In this document: positions 44,531 to 56,300 of the stretch, piece after piece | Numbering within the stretch: position 1 is the stretch's first letter | How the letters are laid out: every line of letters starts with the position of its first letter | Assembly (NCBI RefSeq): GCF_964199755.1 | Contig: NC_133900.1 | Span: forward strand, 16,693,201 to 16,757,200 | Direction of reading: 5' to 3' | Length of the DNA: 64,000 nt | From: Larus michahellis | Lineage: Eukaryota; Chordata; Aves; Charadriiformes; Laridae | Position numbers and translations under genes: made by a program | The notes under the pieces: generated by a model | What the model saw: the letters and a program-made list of their open reading frames with translations, nothing else | Told to the model about the DNA's origin: nothing | Databases searched by the model: none

Positions 44531-47500
44531 GGTTTTTTTTTTTTTTTTTTTGTAGTTACAGCTTTGGTACTACCATAAACATGTACTTTCTCTTTAGTTG
44601 ACATGGTATTTATGTGTTGTCTTAATTAAAAAAAAATAAAAATTCCTTGGTTCATGTTTCGTCTTCTGACTTCTGCCCACTCCGTGTTTTTAAATACATT
44701 TTATTTTTTTTACTGAATATTAGTTTCTGCACTGATACAGGACACGCAAATGTTGTTAAGCCCAGGCCCCCCCACTCGCTAACCATGGCACTGATTTGGG
44801 CTTACGGCTCGTGCCCTCGTTTGCCGGGTTTTTTTGCCCTAACCGTATCTCGTCGGAGTTACTTCTGTGTCAGCCCTGCAGCCCGGGTTGACGCAAGGTG
44901 CTGCTACATCAAACAGCCCTCCATCCAAAGGCTGGAGCTTCAAAGCCGATGCTGGCGCTGGGGCTGCCACGAGCATCACGTACCACACCGTCACCTCACT
45001 GCCGTCACCAAAAATTGTAATTGCGTACGACAATTGCGTATATAATATAAACCTTATATATATTTACGTATCATCATCTACCACCATGCATAAAAATGAA
45101 ATACACCTATTTCATGAAAGCTGAAACTTTTGAAACAAGTTATTTCGCTTCGGATGCAATGTGAGAAAAGCACAACTATTGCGTGGCTCCGACGCCAATC
45201 CCAAGGGCTGCCAGCGCTGTGCTTTTTCACAGCGGCATCGCCGTGACTCAGACATCAGCTTGGTGTTGAAGTTAGTCCTCCATGGTAGGAATGAGGATGA
45301 ATAATCACATACAGGAACTTGAAAACCTCCTCTGGTTAGCAAGTGTGGGGTTTTTTTTAAATCTGCAGCTGAATCTTTAGCCGCTGAAGCCAGGAGCCCT
45401 TCATTGCCTCTCTTTTGTGAGTGGGTTAAAAATGTCTCGAAGCACATGGAAATGCTGTTGCTTGTATTTTAGGGTCACTTTAATCTTTTTTGCCCATTGT
45501 GTGCCCATCCCGGAACAAGCAAAGCAGCGAGAGATGGAGGACGGATGGGCAGGGGCTGGAGAGCACGACCAGACAGGCTTTACTGGCCAAAAGCTAATGC
45601 TTTACTGGCCAAAAAAACCACCCAAACAACCCAACCCCAAATGCTTAGGAATGAGTATAAGTGCAGGGTCAGCACATAACACACGTCCCCCCCCACTCCA
45701 CCACCAACTACGTGTATCTTGGAGCCTCCCCACCAACCACTTAGTCACAGGCAAAAAGAAATTTTCTTCCATTAACGTCTATTTCTTAAACCTTCAGAAA
45801 ATCCTAGCGGTCCCACCACGGCACGGCCAGCACTTCCAGTTTAACTGCGGTGCGTAAAAGACAACATCATTTTGCTTGAACTTGTCGTCTGCCGGCATCA
45901 CTCGGCAGCACTAAGCTTTAGTTGTCTTTATTTTTTTTCCCCCATTATGAAAGCTGAAAACGGGGATTTAAAGCGCCTTCAGCAGCCTGCAGGGTACCAA
46001 CATCCGAAAGTGAGGCGGCTGCCACGCAGGGAAGGGGGAAATAAGAGAAATAATAGAAGACGAGAAAGAAAAATGAGATAAACCTCCAGTGCCAGGGGTC
46101 TGCACGCACAGTGACAACCGAGACTCAGACAAGCCGCTTGGCCACGGGAGAGGAAACACAGTCTTCAAACACAACCTCTGCTTTACAATGCACGGTATGA
46201 TGTTTTTTAAAAGTATACAGCTAAAAATATTCATTAAGGGGGAGTTTACCCAGTTGCCTCACAGCGGAGTCTTTTTTTCTGCCTGTGACCTTCCTCTCAA
46301 AGGGGCGATGCGAACAGCAAAAAATAATTTAAAAACAAGGAAGTACCGAGCTAACATCATGGTCTTATGACTCTCTTCATATGCTCACATTCACGCTAGT
46401 CCCCTCTTCCCTTTTATTTAACGCCTCTATGCCTGCGTGCATGTGGATGCGCAGGTGTGTATGAAAAATACAGGCTGGAAACACATGGGCTCTGCAGGCA
46501 CCACGTTATTGTGATTTATTTTTTTTTTAACCATTGTGATTTTGCGTGCTTATGGCTAAATCTCTGCAACACGCTGTTTTTCAGGGGTTTGGCGGCAGAT
46601 GAAGCAGAAAGGCTATTTAAGAAGGAGCTGATAAGCTGTTAGAAAGACAATGCTTACCCTTTTTTTTTTTTTAAATTTGACACTGTATAGCTCCTTCTGA
46701 AAAATATTAGTACTAGTAGGAAGAAAGAAAACCCCACCGTTATTCTCCAAAGTGAAGATCTGACTCAGGTATGGCTTTTATGCTCAAACACAGAGGCAGG
46801 GCTGCTGCTTCCAGCTTGTGCTGCCAGCTCTTTGCAGGGCTATGGAGTGACTTGTTTTAAAGCAGGACCCCACGTGAACCGGCTGTAGGGAAAGCTGGGT
46901 CAGGATGGGCAGGTAAAAGAAGAGAGAGGGCCCTCGAGCCCTTCGTTGTTGTCAAATATAGTTGATTTTCCTTGATTCTCTGGCAGCAAGTAACTACCTG
47001 GAGATTCCGCCGGGGGTTTTGTTGCTGTTTTCAAATGTGTAAGCAAAGTTTGGTTTCAAACTCCACCTCTCAATAGAAACACAGACTGTGAGACCCAAGT
47101 GCACCCCACAGGTTTCAAAATCAGATGCAAGCAGGCAGGAATCCAAAACATGCGTCCCTTTCCTTTCCTTTTTTTTTTTTTTTTTTTTTAAGATGACCTA
47201 TTTGCTTCAAGGCCAATCTTATCATAATTAATTTCAGTGACGAGAGAACGGGCCACCTCTTTTTGAATGTCTGATGCTGGCAATACCAGCTCTGGTACAC
47301 CTGACGGTAAAGTGATCTGCAAGTTCTGCTACCCCAAAAAATAACGAAAAAAAAGGGGGGGAGAGGGGTGGTGCAGCACATTTGTCACATGCCATGTGCC
47401 TCCTCAGCCTGCTCACCTACCTGACAGCCTCACTGCCAAGCTCTTAGTGGCAACTACAAGGCACGGCTCCGGCTAGCGGTGACCACTGTACCTCGGTCCC

Positions 47501-47689
47501 CCCAGGGCTCCGTCACATTACAGCAATCCCAGGCTGTCCTTCAGGGGAGAGAAGAGCAGGACGGGGAGAGGATTCTTGGAATGAGCACTGGTGTTGCTGG
47601 GAAAGTCGCTTTTTGTTCATTTTAAAGGATTTGCTAAGTATTCTGTCATTCGAGATCCGCATTAACCGGAGGTGATTCAGCAGAGGCGG

Positions 47690-48231
47690 TGTCATGGTTT
47701 GAGGAACCCACAACAATTTATGGTCGTTTAGACAATTATCCTCTCACATGATGACCCCTCCCCACCCAGGAAGGGGAATCGGGAAAAACAAGGAAACCTG
47801 AGGGTTGAAATATAAACAGAGTTAATAAAATAAGATTAAATAATTAACATTAATGATACTAAAGAACCAATACTGATCCTGATACAAAATATACAGGATT
47901 ATACTCAGCCCATTCTGTCATAGGAAGCCGTGCGCTCCCAGCAGGGGACCGCAGCCACCAATGGAGAGAGAGAACTTCTCAGCAAATTTTTTTAATTTAT
48001 ATTTCATGGTATGAAATAATCCTGTTGGCCAGCTTGGGTCAAGTGCCTGGGTCTCGCTCCTTCTCATTCCTGCACCTGGCGAGCTCAAGAACACTGAGAC
48101 CTTGAAACCCACACACCACAGCTGGCTGTGAAGTAAATATTTTCAGAAATTCAGACACTAGAGTCTTCTAAAAGCGTAGTTTTTCCAAGTATTAGATGAG
48201 AAATTACTCCCGTGTCGCTCAAACCATGACA
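47690..48231 (-). mobile_element. Solo LTR, copy 2 (intact ends)
   Basis: It starts TGTCATGGTTTGA and ends TCAAACCATGACA, perfect 13-bp inverted termini of a retroviral LTR. Read on the minus strand, it matches copies 1 and 3. It lacks an internal segment of about 80-110 bp (the part starting 'ctccttgccccgcagccgg') that both others carry, so it is a deletion derivative or another subfamily. Flanking bases (GGCGG and GGAGC) are not a clean target duplication. No retroviral gene adjoins. Confidence 0.92.
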
Positions 48232-50490
48232 GGAGCAGGATTACGCCCCTCAGCAAGCATCCCTGGCTGGCCAGCAGCTTTACACGCCCGCCTTTGGGCC
48301 CTGGAAATATCCTCCTGAGCCACAAGGGGCTGCCTTCAGCAAGTGCTTCAGTAGGCGTCAGCCCAGCACAGGGCCCAGTGAGTCCCAGGACGTCACTGGG
48401 ATGGCCAGCCAGATAAATGAGAGGCCTCCTTCAGGCGTCCAGAGGCAACGGAGGCAAAAAAATCCAACCCTCAAACTCAAGACATCCTTTTTCTTCTGAG
48501 TCCTAGAATAACGTCAATTTCTGATGTTATCTACGACTTTAAATTTAAGGTTACATGTCACATTTCTGTTGATTTGCATACAAAAGCAGACTGCCATTTA
48601 AAAAGTAACATTACCCTTACTTTAAAATGACACGTGGCTCTGGTTTTTATCTGGGAATCAAGATGTTACAAACCATCAATAGCCTTGAAAGCCGGACTCT
48701 GGAAAAAACCACAACAAAAGACCATTAGAATTATATATTCTGGTGGAAGCGAAAATGTTCACTGGGAGGGGACAAGGCCTGTGACTTACAAAGAATTTCT
48801 AAAAGCTGATGATGAGTCAGGGACAATGTCAGTGCAGGGTGACAACTTAAAGATGGCAATTGTGCCATGTCCCACAGGAGGAATCGGGTACCAAGAGTCT
48901 GTGACCAACTGCAAAATAGAGGAGTTGTCCCCCCCCTCCCTCCCAGTGCATGATCAAATGTCCCAAAGACAAAACCCATCCATTTTTGGTCCAAGAGCCA
49001 TCAAAGCCATAGGCAAGCTTACACCCACCAGTTCTGTCTTTATGCAAATCGTCAGTGTTTGAGGGAAAACCATTACTGATGGCCTTTTTCTGCTGTCCAG
49101 TTTTGCCGATTCAGGTGGGAAAAAGCCCCGGGAGTCACAGATGAAGGTGCCTTAAGTCTTGTATGGACTCCCAAACTACTCCCGTCCATCAAAGTCAGAG
49201 CTTAACTAATTTTTAGATCATTAAGCCATATTTTGGAGATGGAGTAAGGTTAAAGCGAAAGATACCACTTTCATTAGGGGTCCTCATCTATTCTCACTAC
49301 ATTTGGAAAGCTGTCTTTTAAAATTAAAAAGGTGGAGCTATTTAATCTTTCCAATTCTTTAATGACTCTGTACTTTAGACCCTTTTTATTGGAGCACAAT
49401 TTTGTGCTTTGGGGAGATTACAGTATACATAAAAAGCCCGTGTGTTTTGATGCTTCTTAGCTATAGCATCATGATGAAGACATGAGACTGAGACATAAAA
49501 AATAAGACCAGGAAAAGCCTCATGCGCAGCAAGTATATGCATGAATACCAGGACACATCAAGTTCATATGTCGGCCTCTTGCCTTCCTAAGTTGAAAGTC
49601 GCTTCCTTCCTAAGCAGTTTGATGAAATATCTAGTGTCTACCTGGGACAAGGGCTCACAATGGCATCACGCTGTTGGTGGTCTACCAAGGTCCCTTCTGG
49701 TCATTCCCGGGGTCCAAACGCACAAGGTATACACATTCAATAAATGCATACTTTTAAATATTAAGTAGAATTAACAGCCTTTGTGAACAGCAATGGCTAC
49801 AATCATATTTAAAGATGTAAATCGTCTCTAAAAGGTGCTTTACCTTTTTGTTTTTAATACACTATTAAATGTGGTACTAGAAGGGGAGCATAAATAGGAC
49901 AGTAGTCAAACAATATATATAACACAAACGATTTGAGAGTTCCTTTGAGGGGAAAGGGCTGTGGTATTTACCAAAAAGCCAGCTAAGTTGGAATTGAAGC
50001 TTTGCTCTGGGCGTGTGTACACTCACATATATGGAAACCTGCAATAACGTGTTTTGAGATAACAAAGAAGTCCCACCTGCATGTGAAGTTGAGAGTTTTT
50101 AATTTCTGAACACGAGATGAGACTAAGAGAAAAGTAATGGAGAGGACTCCTTTAGGGTCTTGACATACATTCAACGGTCAGTTAATTCCTAGTATTATAA
50201 GCGTTGTATCACTTCCCATTCTTCTGGAATCTGAAATAAATCCCGAAAGTGCCTCTGAATCATCAGGTGGGTGCTTCAGATGCTTCAAAACAACTCAGAG
50301 CCAACGCAAGAAAGCACTGACAGTAGTCCAAGTATTGTGACAGCCTTTCACAAAATTGCCACCCACACATACAGAAACTAGAAACTCTTTTTCCTCCCTT
50401 AGACTTTTTTTATGGATTTTACCATAAGAAATTATATCATCATTCTTAGTATAATTATTGAAAACAAGTGATAACAAGTTTGTGGCAAAG
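48232..50490. other. Gene-free stretch between LTR copy 2 and the RAB33B 3' UTR
   Basis: Nothing here is recognised with confidence. One 142-codon plus-strand frame (48634-49062) has no identifiable motif, promoter or splice context. Confidence 0.5.
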
Positions 50491-50494
50491 CCAG

Positions 50495-50500
50495 TTTATT
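50495..50500 (-). terminator. RAB33B: Candidate distal RAB33B polyadenylation signal
   Basis: On the minus strand this reads AATAAA, followed by TG-rich sequence ('acttgttatcacttgtttt'). Several closer AATAAA words exist in minus orientation (for example near 51904 and 52081), so more than one 3' end is likely. Confidence 0.4.
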
Positions 50501-50965
50501 AGGTTTCTGGGATTGTGTCTTGCCCTCCCCCCTACACATACAAAATAACCCAACTTTACAATTTGGTAAAGTGAAAATACATATACAAAGTATTCAGTAC
50601 TTTTGACATCAATTTCGTGGGCAGAACACTACCACTGAAGCATACTGAATCCTGCGTTAATGACCACATTACCTTTATGTCAGAACCATTAAAACATGCT
50701 TTGTGCTGAAGACGAAATTACATACTTAAACATTGTTTCCACACAATTTTAATGACATGAGGGCCCTTATTTACAGGTTGTGAATAACTCACATAAAGCT
50801 TAACATATCTGTAGATGTCTGATATCAAATTTAACAGTAACATTGTAGCTACGTAATTTCCTTACTTCAACCCCCAACCTGACTGACTTTGGAATTCTTC
50901 ATTCTATTTATTAAAACAAAACAAAACAAAACAAACATTTGCTGACATAGTTATTATACAAATAG

Positions 50966-51150
50966 TTAAGATGGATCCCTTTGAGAAAAAGGATTAAGGA
51001 CATGAGTGAAAAACAAATTGTCCAAGAGGACTGTAAACCATATTTATTTACAATAGTATACACATAAATTTAAGATCAATCCTTTTCTTAAAAAATCATT
51101 AAGGACGCTAGTGTTAAAAAGCTGATTGTTTCTGAAAGGCCTGTAAACCA
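50966..51150. repeat. Imperfect tandem duplication in the RAB33B 3' UTR
   Basis: Segments 50966-51040 and 51070-51150 share the same order of words: 'ttaagat', 'atcc', 'attaaggac', 'agtg' and 'ctgtaaacca'. Diverged bases and small indels lie between them. The spacing is about 105-110 bp. This is an old local duplication. Confidence 0.7.
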
Positions 51151-52941
51151 AATTCTAGTCGTGTAAGGTTGAGAATGAATACAAAAGTTCCCTTTTACAA
51201 ATGTTTCTTAAAGAAAAATGACGGTCACAGTTGTAGCAGCTTTATACAAGAAAAAAATATTACCTTTTGTTTAGATTCTTTTTAAACATCTTAATCCTTT
51301 TAGACCAAATTGAATGCTCTTTCTAAATCTAGAAAAAGTCCACGCATGTTTCTTTTGTCAGTAAAACTTGCAATACAATTGCATCTTATTAATTGTAATA
51401 GTTTAAATAATATCACTTATCTTGTTTCAATAATTTGTTTCTAATGTGATCACTAGGGTGGCAACTTCTGAACTGGCCCTTCCATTTAGTTTCCAGTCAG
51501 CATCACACGCTACACATTGCAAATAAAAAAAAAAATCTTTTTACTTCAATTCCTTTAAGAACTAAATCACAAAACACTGTTTGACATGGCATACGAATGA
51601 AGTCATAGATTGCATTCTATGGCTTACATTTCGCTTTATGCCATTGCGTGCAACCTAGCACCATTTTTATTATGAAACTTGACCTTCAGACAGAACTGAA
51701 ATGAAACGGCTGCAATTACAAGAACACAGAAGATGGTTCTAGAGGAATAATTTCCCTCACCTGACCCAACACATGACTAACTCACATTAGCAATGCCAAG
51801 GATGCCCAACATACAGCCGTGACATTACACAAGCAGGTTTTAGCTCAAAAATCTCTAACAGATGATGCACTTGGCAGATTTTCACCATATTTCAAGGTCT
51901 AGTTTATTTTGTGTTCAGACGTTTTTTAAGGAAGTCCCATACCCCTAACATTTTGTCCTAAGCACTTCCATCCCTAAAATATGTTATCAAGTTGGTTGTA
52001 AAAAGCTTTTTCAAGATATTCCGAAAAGCATTCATTATCACTAAAATCTTCTGAAAACTTTTGCCAACTTCACTCAATCTTTTATTTTACTTAAGTGTTT
52101 TTACTTAGCCTGGAACACTCAACTCAAATACAGCATCTTTAGAAATAAATCCTCATTGAAGTTTTAGTAAGGTCAGAGAAGTTATGGACAGTTAAGAGCC
52201 CCAAATTTACCCCAAATCCTGTGCTACAGTACTTTCCATAAGAAGGAATGCATAGTTTAGATTTACATGCTAATTATGAAAAATTAATGAAGTTTTAAGT
52301 ATCAAATAATTATCTAGAGGTAGGGACAAGTTTGTCAATTCTCTTACCATTGCCATGAAGAAACAGACAAAGTTTACAGTGGGATGACAGGCCAAAAGCT
52401 AGCAGTTTGCACCTACACTCACAGCCCAAGCTTTATGTGACAGTCCTGGTTTTTGTTTTTAAAATAAAAAGGTACTTGCTTAGCAATTTGCTAGAAGTCA
52501 CCAAATATTCCTTCATATACCAAAAACCTCCACACTTGCTGACCCAAAAATCAAGCTATCTGGCTGCCACAAAACACTTTTTCTCCTACATTATTGCGAT
52601 GCAAGTAGCAACCAAAAATGTTAAGTGCTTACTATTTATAACCTTATCACAATTGATGAAAACAATCTCAGGCAGCAAGAGCTCAAGTAGAACCGCTTTG
52701 TCAAAACCTCACTTGAAAGTTTACTTTCCCGTATGTTTATAGTGAAACTTCAGTAATTCAGAAAGTACAATTACAAAGTGCAAGAACATGAGATGGGCAC
52801 ATCTACACCAGGAAAAAAAAAAAAGCAAACCAAAACACATTAAAGTGCCAAAGAGACTCGCTATAATTGCTACCAAAACCTAGAACTTTGCCAAGATCAC
52901 AATTTTGAAGCATTTGCAAACAGGACAAGGTGATAGCTGAT

Positions 52942-53385
52942 TTAACACCAGCAGGTCATGGCAGGTTTTGGTTCAGGCTTTATACGTATTTCATCGCGAT
53001 CTGGGGGTTGACTAAGCATTAATGGCTTGTGACTTTTAAGCTTGTGAGCCAGTGTCATAAATATGGCCTCCACATGGTCATTGTCATTGGGGTTTTTGGC
53101 AGAGGTTTCAAATAATGGCATACTATGACTATCGGCAAACTTCTGGGCCAAGTCCGTAGGTACCTGAATAGCACTTCTCAGGTCGCATTTATTCCCAACA
53201 AGAATCCGTGGTATATCATTGGCAAGGAGGTGTTGTTTGCATTCTTCTATCCATGACGGCAGACTGTGAAAACTGGCAATGTTTGTCATATCATACACAA
53301 ACACAACAGCATGTACATTCCTGTAATAGTGCTGCACCATGCTCTTTCTGAAGCGCTCCTGGCCGGCCGTATCCCATAGCTGGAT
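52942..53385 (-). CDS. RAB33B: RAB33B coding exon 2 and stop
   Basis: On the minus strand the acceptor is TTCCCTTTTCAG|ATCCAG. The exon starts [15 protein letters not shown], carries the NKCD and ETSAK guanine-binding motifs, and ends MTCWC then TAA (52944-52942). It is 444 nt long. Confidence 0.97.
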   Translation of the reverse strand: MQLWDTAGQERFRKSMVQHYYRNVHAVVFVYDMTNIASFHSLPSWIEECKQHLLANDIPRILVGNKCDLRSAIQVPTDLAQKFADSHSMPLFETSAKNPNDNDHVEAIFMTLAHKLKSHKPLMLSQPPDRDEIRIKPEPKPAMTCWC

Positions 53386-56300
53386 CTGAAAAGGGAAAGA
53401 TGATGAGAAAAAAAATTGGTTTATTGCTCATGTCGGAAAATAATGTAAATCAGCTGTAGCTATGGCAGTCACACCATCACAGAAATCCACTCCTCTGAAT
53501 TCATCACACTGAAAAGATTATGCTGAAGAAAACTGTTGCTTTTACACAATTTCAGAAACTTCCGCTTTCAAAGCTGCTCACAGCTGAAGCCAGGAAGAAA
53601 TGATGATGCAACTTGATCACAAATACTAATTTATGAAAATTTATTGGAGCATGTATTTTGTAAGATTTTTACAAAATCAAATTCTATAGTCTTGGCAATA
53701 CCACTTTTATTTCAAAAAACAACATGTATTTCACAGCACAAGTCTCAGCTGACATGTTTCTTTTATTGCCATAAATAATGTCACCTTCCTCAAAGTTTTG
53801 TTCTCAGCATGAAGTTAACTGCCCAATGTGGTACTATATAAAAGTAGGAAGAAATCAAATCATGCATGAACACCACCACCGCCAACAAAAATGGGACAAA
53901 GAAATCTTTCTCTGCAGTGTATCTATTGGAATCAAACCCTCCTATGATGAACCTCTAACTTTAATGCCTAAATTAGGACTACACTGTGGTTTTTAGTATC
54001 AAAGCATACATAAAAGAAAAAAAATCAAAAAAAACAGCATAAATCTTCTGTTAGCTTAACATGCTACTATTGTTTCCAGGTATGCATCATTCTATCCCAA
54101 ATAGACTGAACATACTTGTTGGAAGCCTAGTCAGTGTTAACGGACAAAAAAAAAAACATTCAGAAGAACTGAAACACTTTCAAATTTCTCGGGTTCAGAT
54201 TAAAACAAAACAAAACAAGCCTTGAAGCACAAGCAGATATAAGCAACAACTAACAAAAATTAAGCAACAACTAATAAAAATTTTAAATGCATCAGTCATC
54301 CTGGTATAATGGAAGCTTGGAGTCCTCAGATGCATAGAATACGCTACCGCGTTGTGCATTTATTGGACACAGAAATATTTTAACAAACTTGCTCTCCAAG
54401 AGACATGGGACTGCAATATACAGCAGTGAGACCCAATTCACCCACAATGCTAGAATCACTGTGCACTGTAAGAAATAAACTAGCGTGTGGCTCTATCGTA
54501 CGTGCCTTAGTGATGGTGTTAACACTGAAAGGCGCCATTCGATTTCTGGGGCCAAAGCTGATTCCTAGCTTCCTGTCTGTCCTGTACAGCTGATCCCTGA
54601 CGGCTGAGGCGCTTTGATTAGTACTGCAGCTTTTAACTTTTGAGCAGGAATTGTCAGAAAGAAACGCTTCCTCCCTGGGAATGAAAGAGAGTTTCTTTTC
54701 AGATTCAGCATTCAAAGAATATTAAATGTTCTGTAAATGATGAAGGTAAATTTAAAATTCAATCTGTTCTCATGAAAGGTAGAGCCAGCAACTTCCCTTG
54801 ATGAAATTGTTCTCCCATTACCATAGTTCTGCATTCCTTTGATCCAAAACTTATTTAGAAACTGCAAGTGTCTTGAAAGTTGCCTTGTTTACCATCTTTA
54901 CCAGTGACTTTGATATTAAAAAAAGGAAACCCAAGTGCCAGGGAAATTCGCTGAAGGCAAGAAGGTAAGATGCATCACTGATAGAGTCTTACAGTATCAC
55001 ATAACCTTTTTTTGAAAGACAGAACAGTAGAAAGAGGGTGAAACTGAGTAGAAGCAGATGCGAAGTCTGGGTAACAGTGACTAATAATAAAAGACTTTTC
55101 CGATAACTGCAGGATTCATCAGTTTGGAAGTTATTAAAACGGATGACAATCCAGATACCCAAGTCAATCACAGGACATTACGAATCACTAGCGTGATAGT
55201 GAAGGAAAAAAAGAGCAAGTGATGTTTCAGGATGGTGTGACTTTTTCTGCAATATTATGTTCAGCCCTGGTCACCCATCCTTGAGAAAAACTCAGATTGG
55301 AGCAGGTGGAAATGGCAGTTACTGGTTTGATCATGGGAAATGAGAATTTACACGAGAACATCAGAACAGCTTGGCTTCTGTAGTCTAGTTATCTGCAGGT
55401 TCTGATCCACAGACCATGTACTGCTTCTAAAAGGATCCTTAAGATTATTAAGAAAAGCAAGGCAAGTCAGCCTAGCCTCTGATCACAGAAAACAGCAGTT
55501 TAACAGTAGTTAATTCGGAATTTGACAAATTCAAGAGAGAAGAAAGAAGCACAGACTGAGGTAATCCTTATGTCTGGACAACATCATGTTAAGGAATCAC
55601 TATATATCATCTTGGAAAATGCTATATCAAAATAATTTGAAGAGGGACCTCATTTTCACAGGCAGCTGTGAGCTTACCCTTCTCTCCCACCTCATTTGGA
55701 GAACAGAAATCAGTCATGCTTCATTCAAGCACAGATCTGCCAGCCTTGGGTAGAGAAGGGGAAATTAAATTAAAGCTTAAACTACAGTTCCTCCTAAGTT
55801 TTATTTACATGCAACTTTGAAGCTTGAAGGGCATTATCTCAATTAAAAATGTTAATATTCTTGGCATGGAATCATTTGCACTGAGAGGCAAATCCTTCCC
55901 CAAGATTATAAATTTCACACTTTAGAAGTTTGGTTTTTTCCTCTTTCCAGGTGAACTTGAGGAGACCATTCCATTTCTGGCCCCCCAAAAATATTTGCTC
56001 TACTGAAAAACACGTTCACATTAACGGATGTGCATTGATGAATTAACTTTAAGATTACTGTTTCATTATTAGTTCAATACCATCCATCTTCAAGGGAGTA
56101 CATTTTTTATAATAGCCCTTTAAAATGTGTGATTTGAAAATTTGGTTTAACAGCATAATTCAGCTAATAAAACTGTGGACAGAATCACTTTGTCACACTC
56201 CCTAGGAAGACAAATCATACTTAAATATATCCACTCAGCTATCACCTCCCACCTTCTGACTCCTTTTTGTGTATCCAGAAAGGCTGTTTTCTAAACAAGG

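Larger units (their letters stand above)
38890..47689. other. Gene-free intergenic stretch between convergent genes
   Basis: No exon or RNA gene was recognised. The contents are CR1 fragments at 39651-39739 and 41228-41478, an AT-rich patch at 40680-40752, a 36-bp tandem duplication at 43008-43079, long T-runs (about 41950, 43710, 44530, 47170) and a TA-rich microsatellite. The GC-rich segment at about 41980-42660 has long open frames on both strands without a recognisable protein. Confidence 0.6.
50495..52941 (-). other. RAB33B: Probable RAB33B 3' UTR
   Basis: About 2.4 kb of uniformly AT-rich, transposon-free sequence follows the RAB33B stop codon. It includes an (AAAAC) run at about 50913-50937 and an internal imperfect duplication. 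The extent is inferred from composition and from the distal polyadenylation word. Confidence 0.5.
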
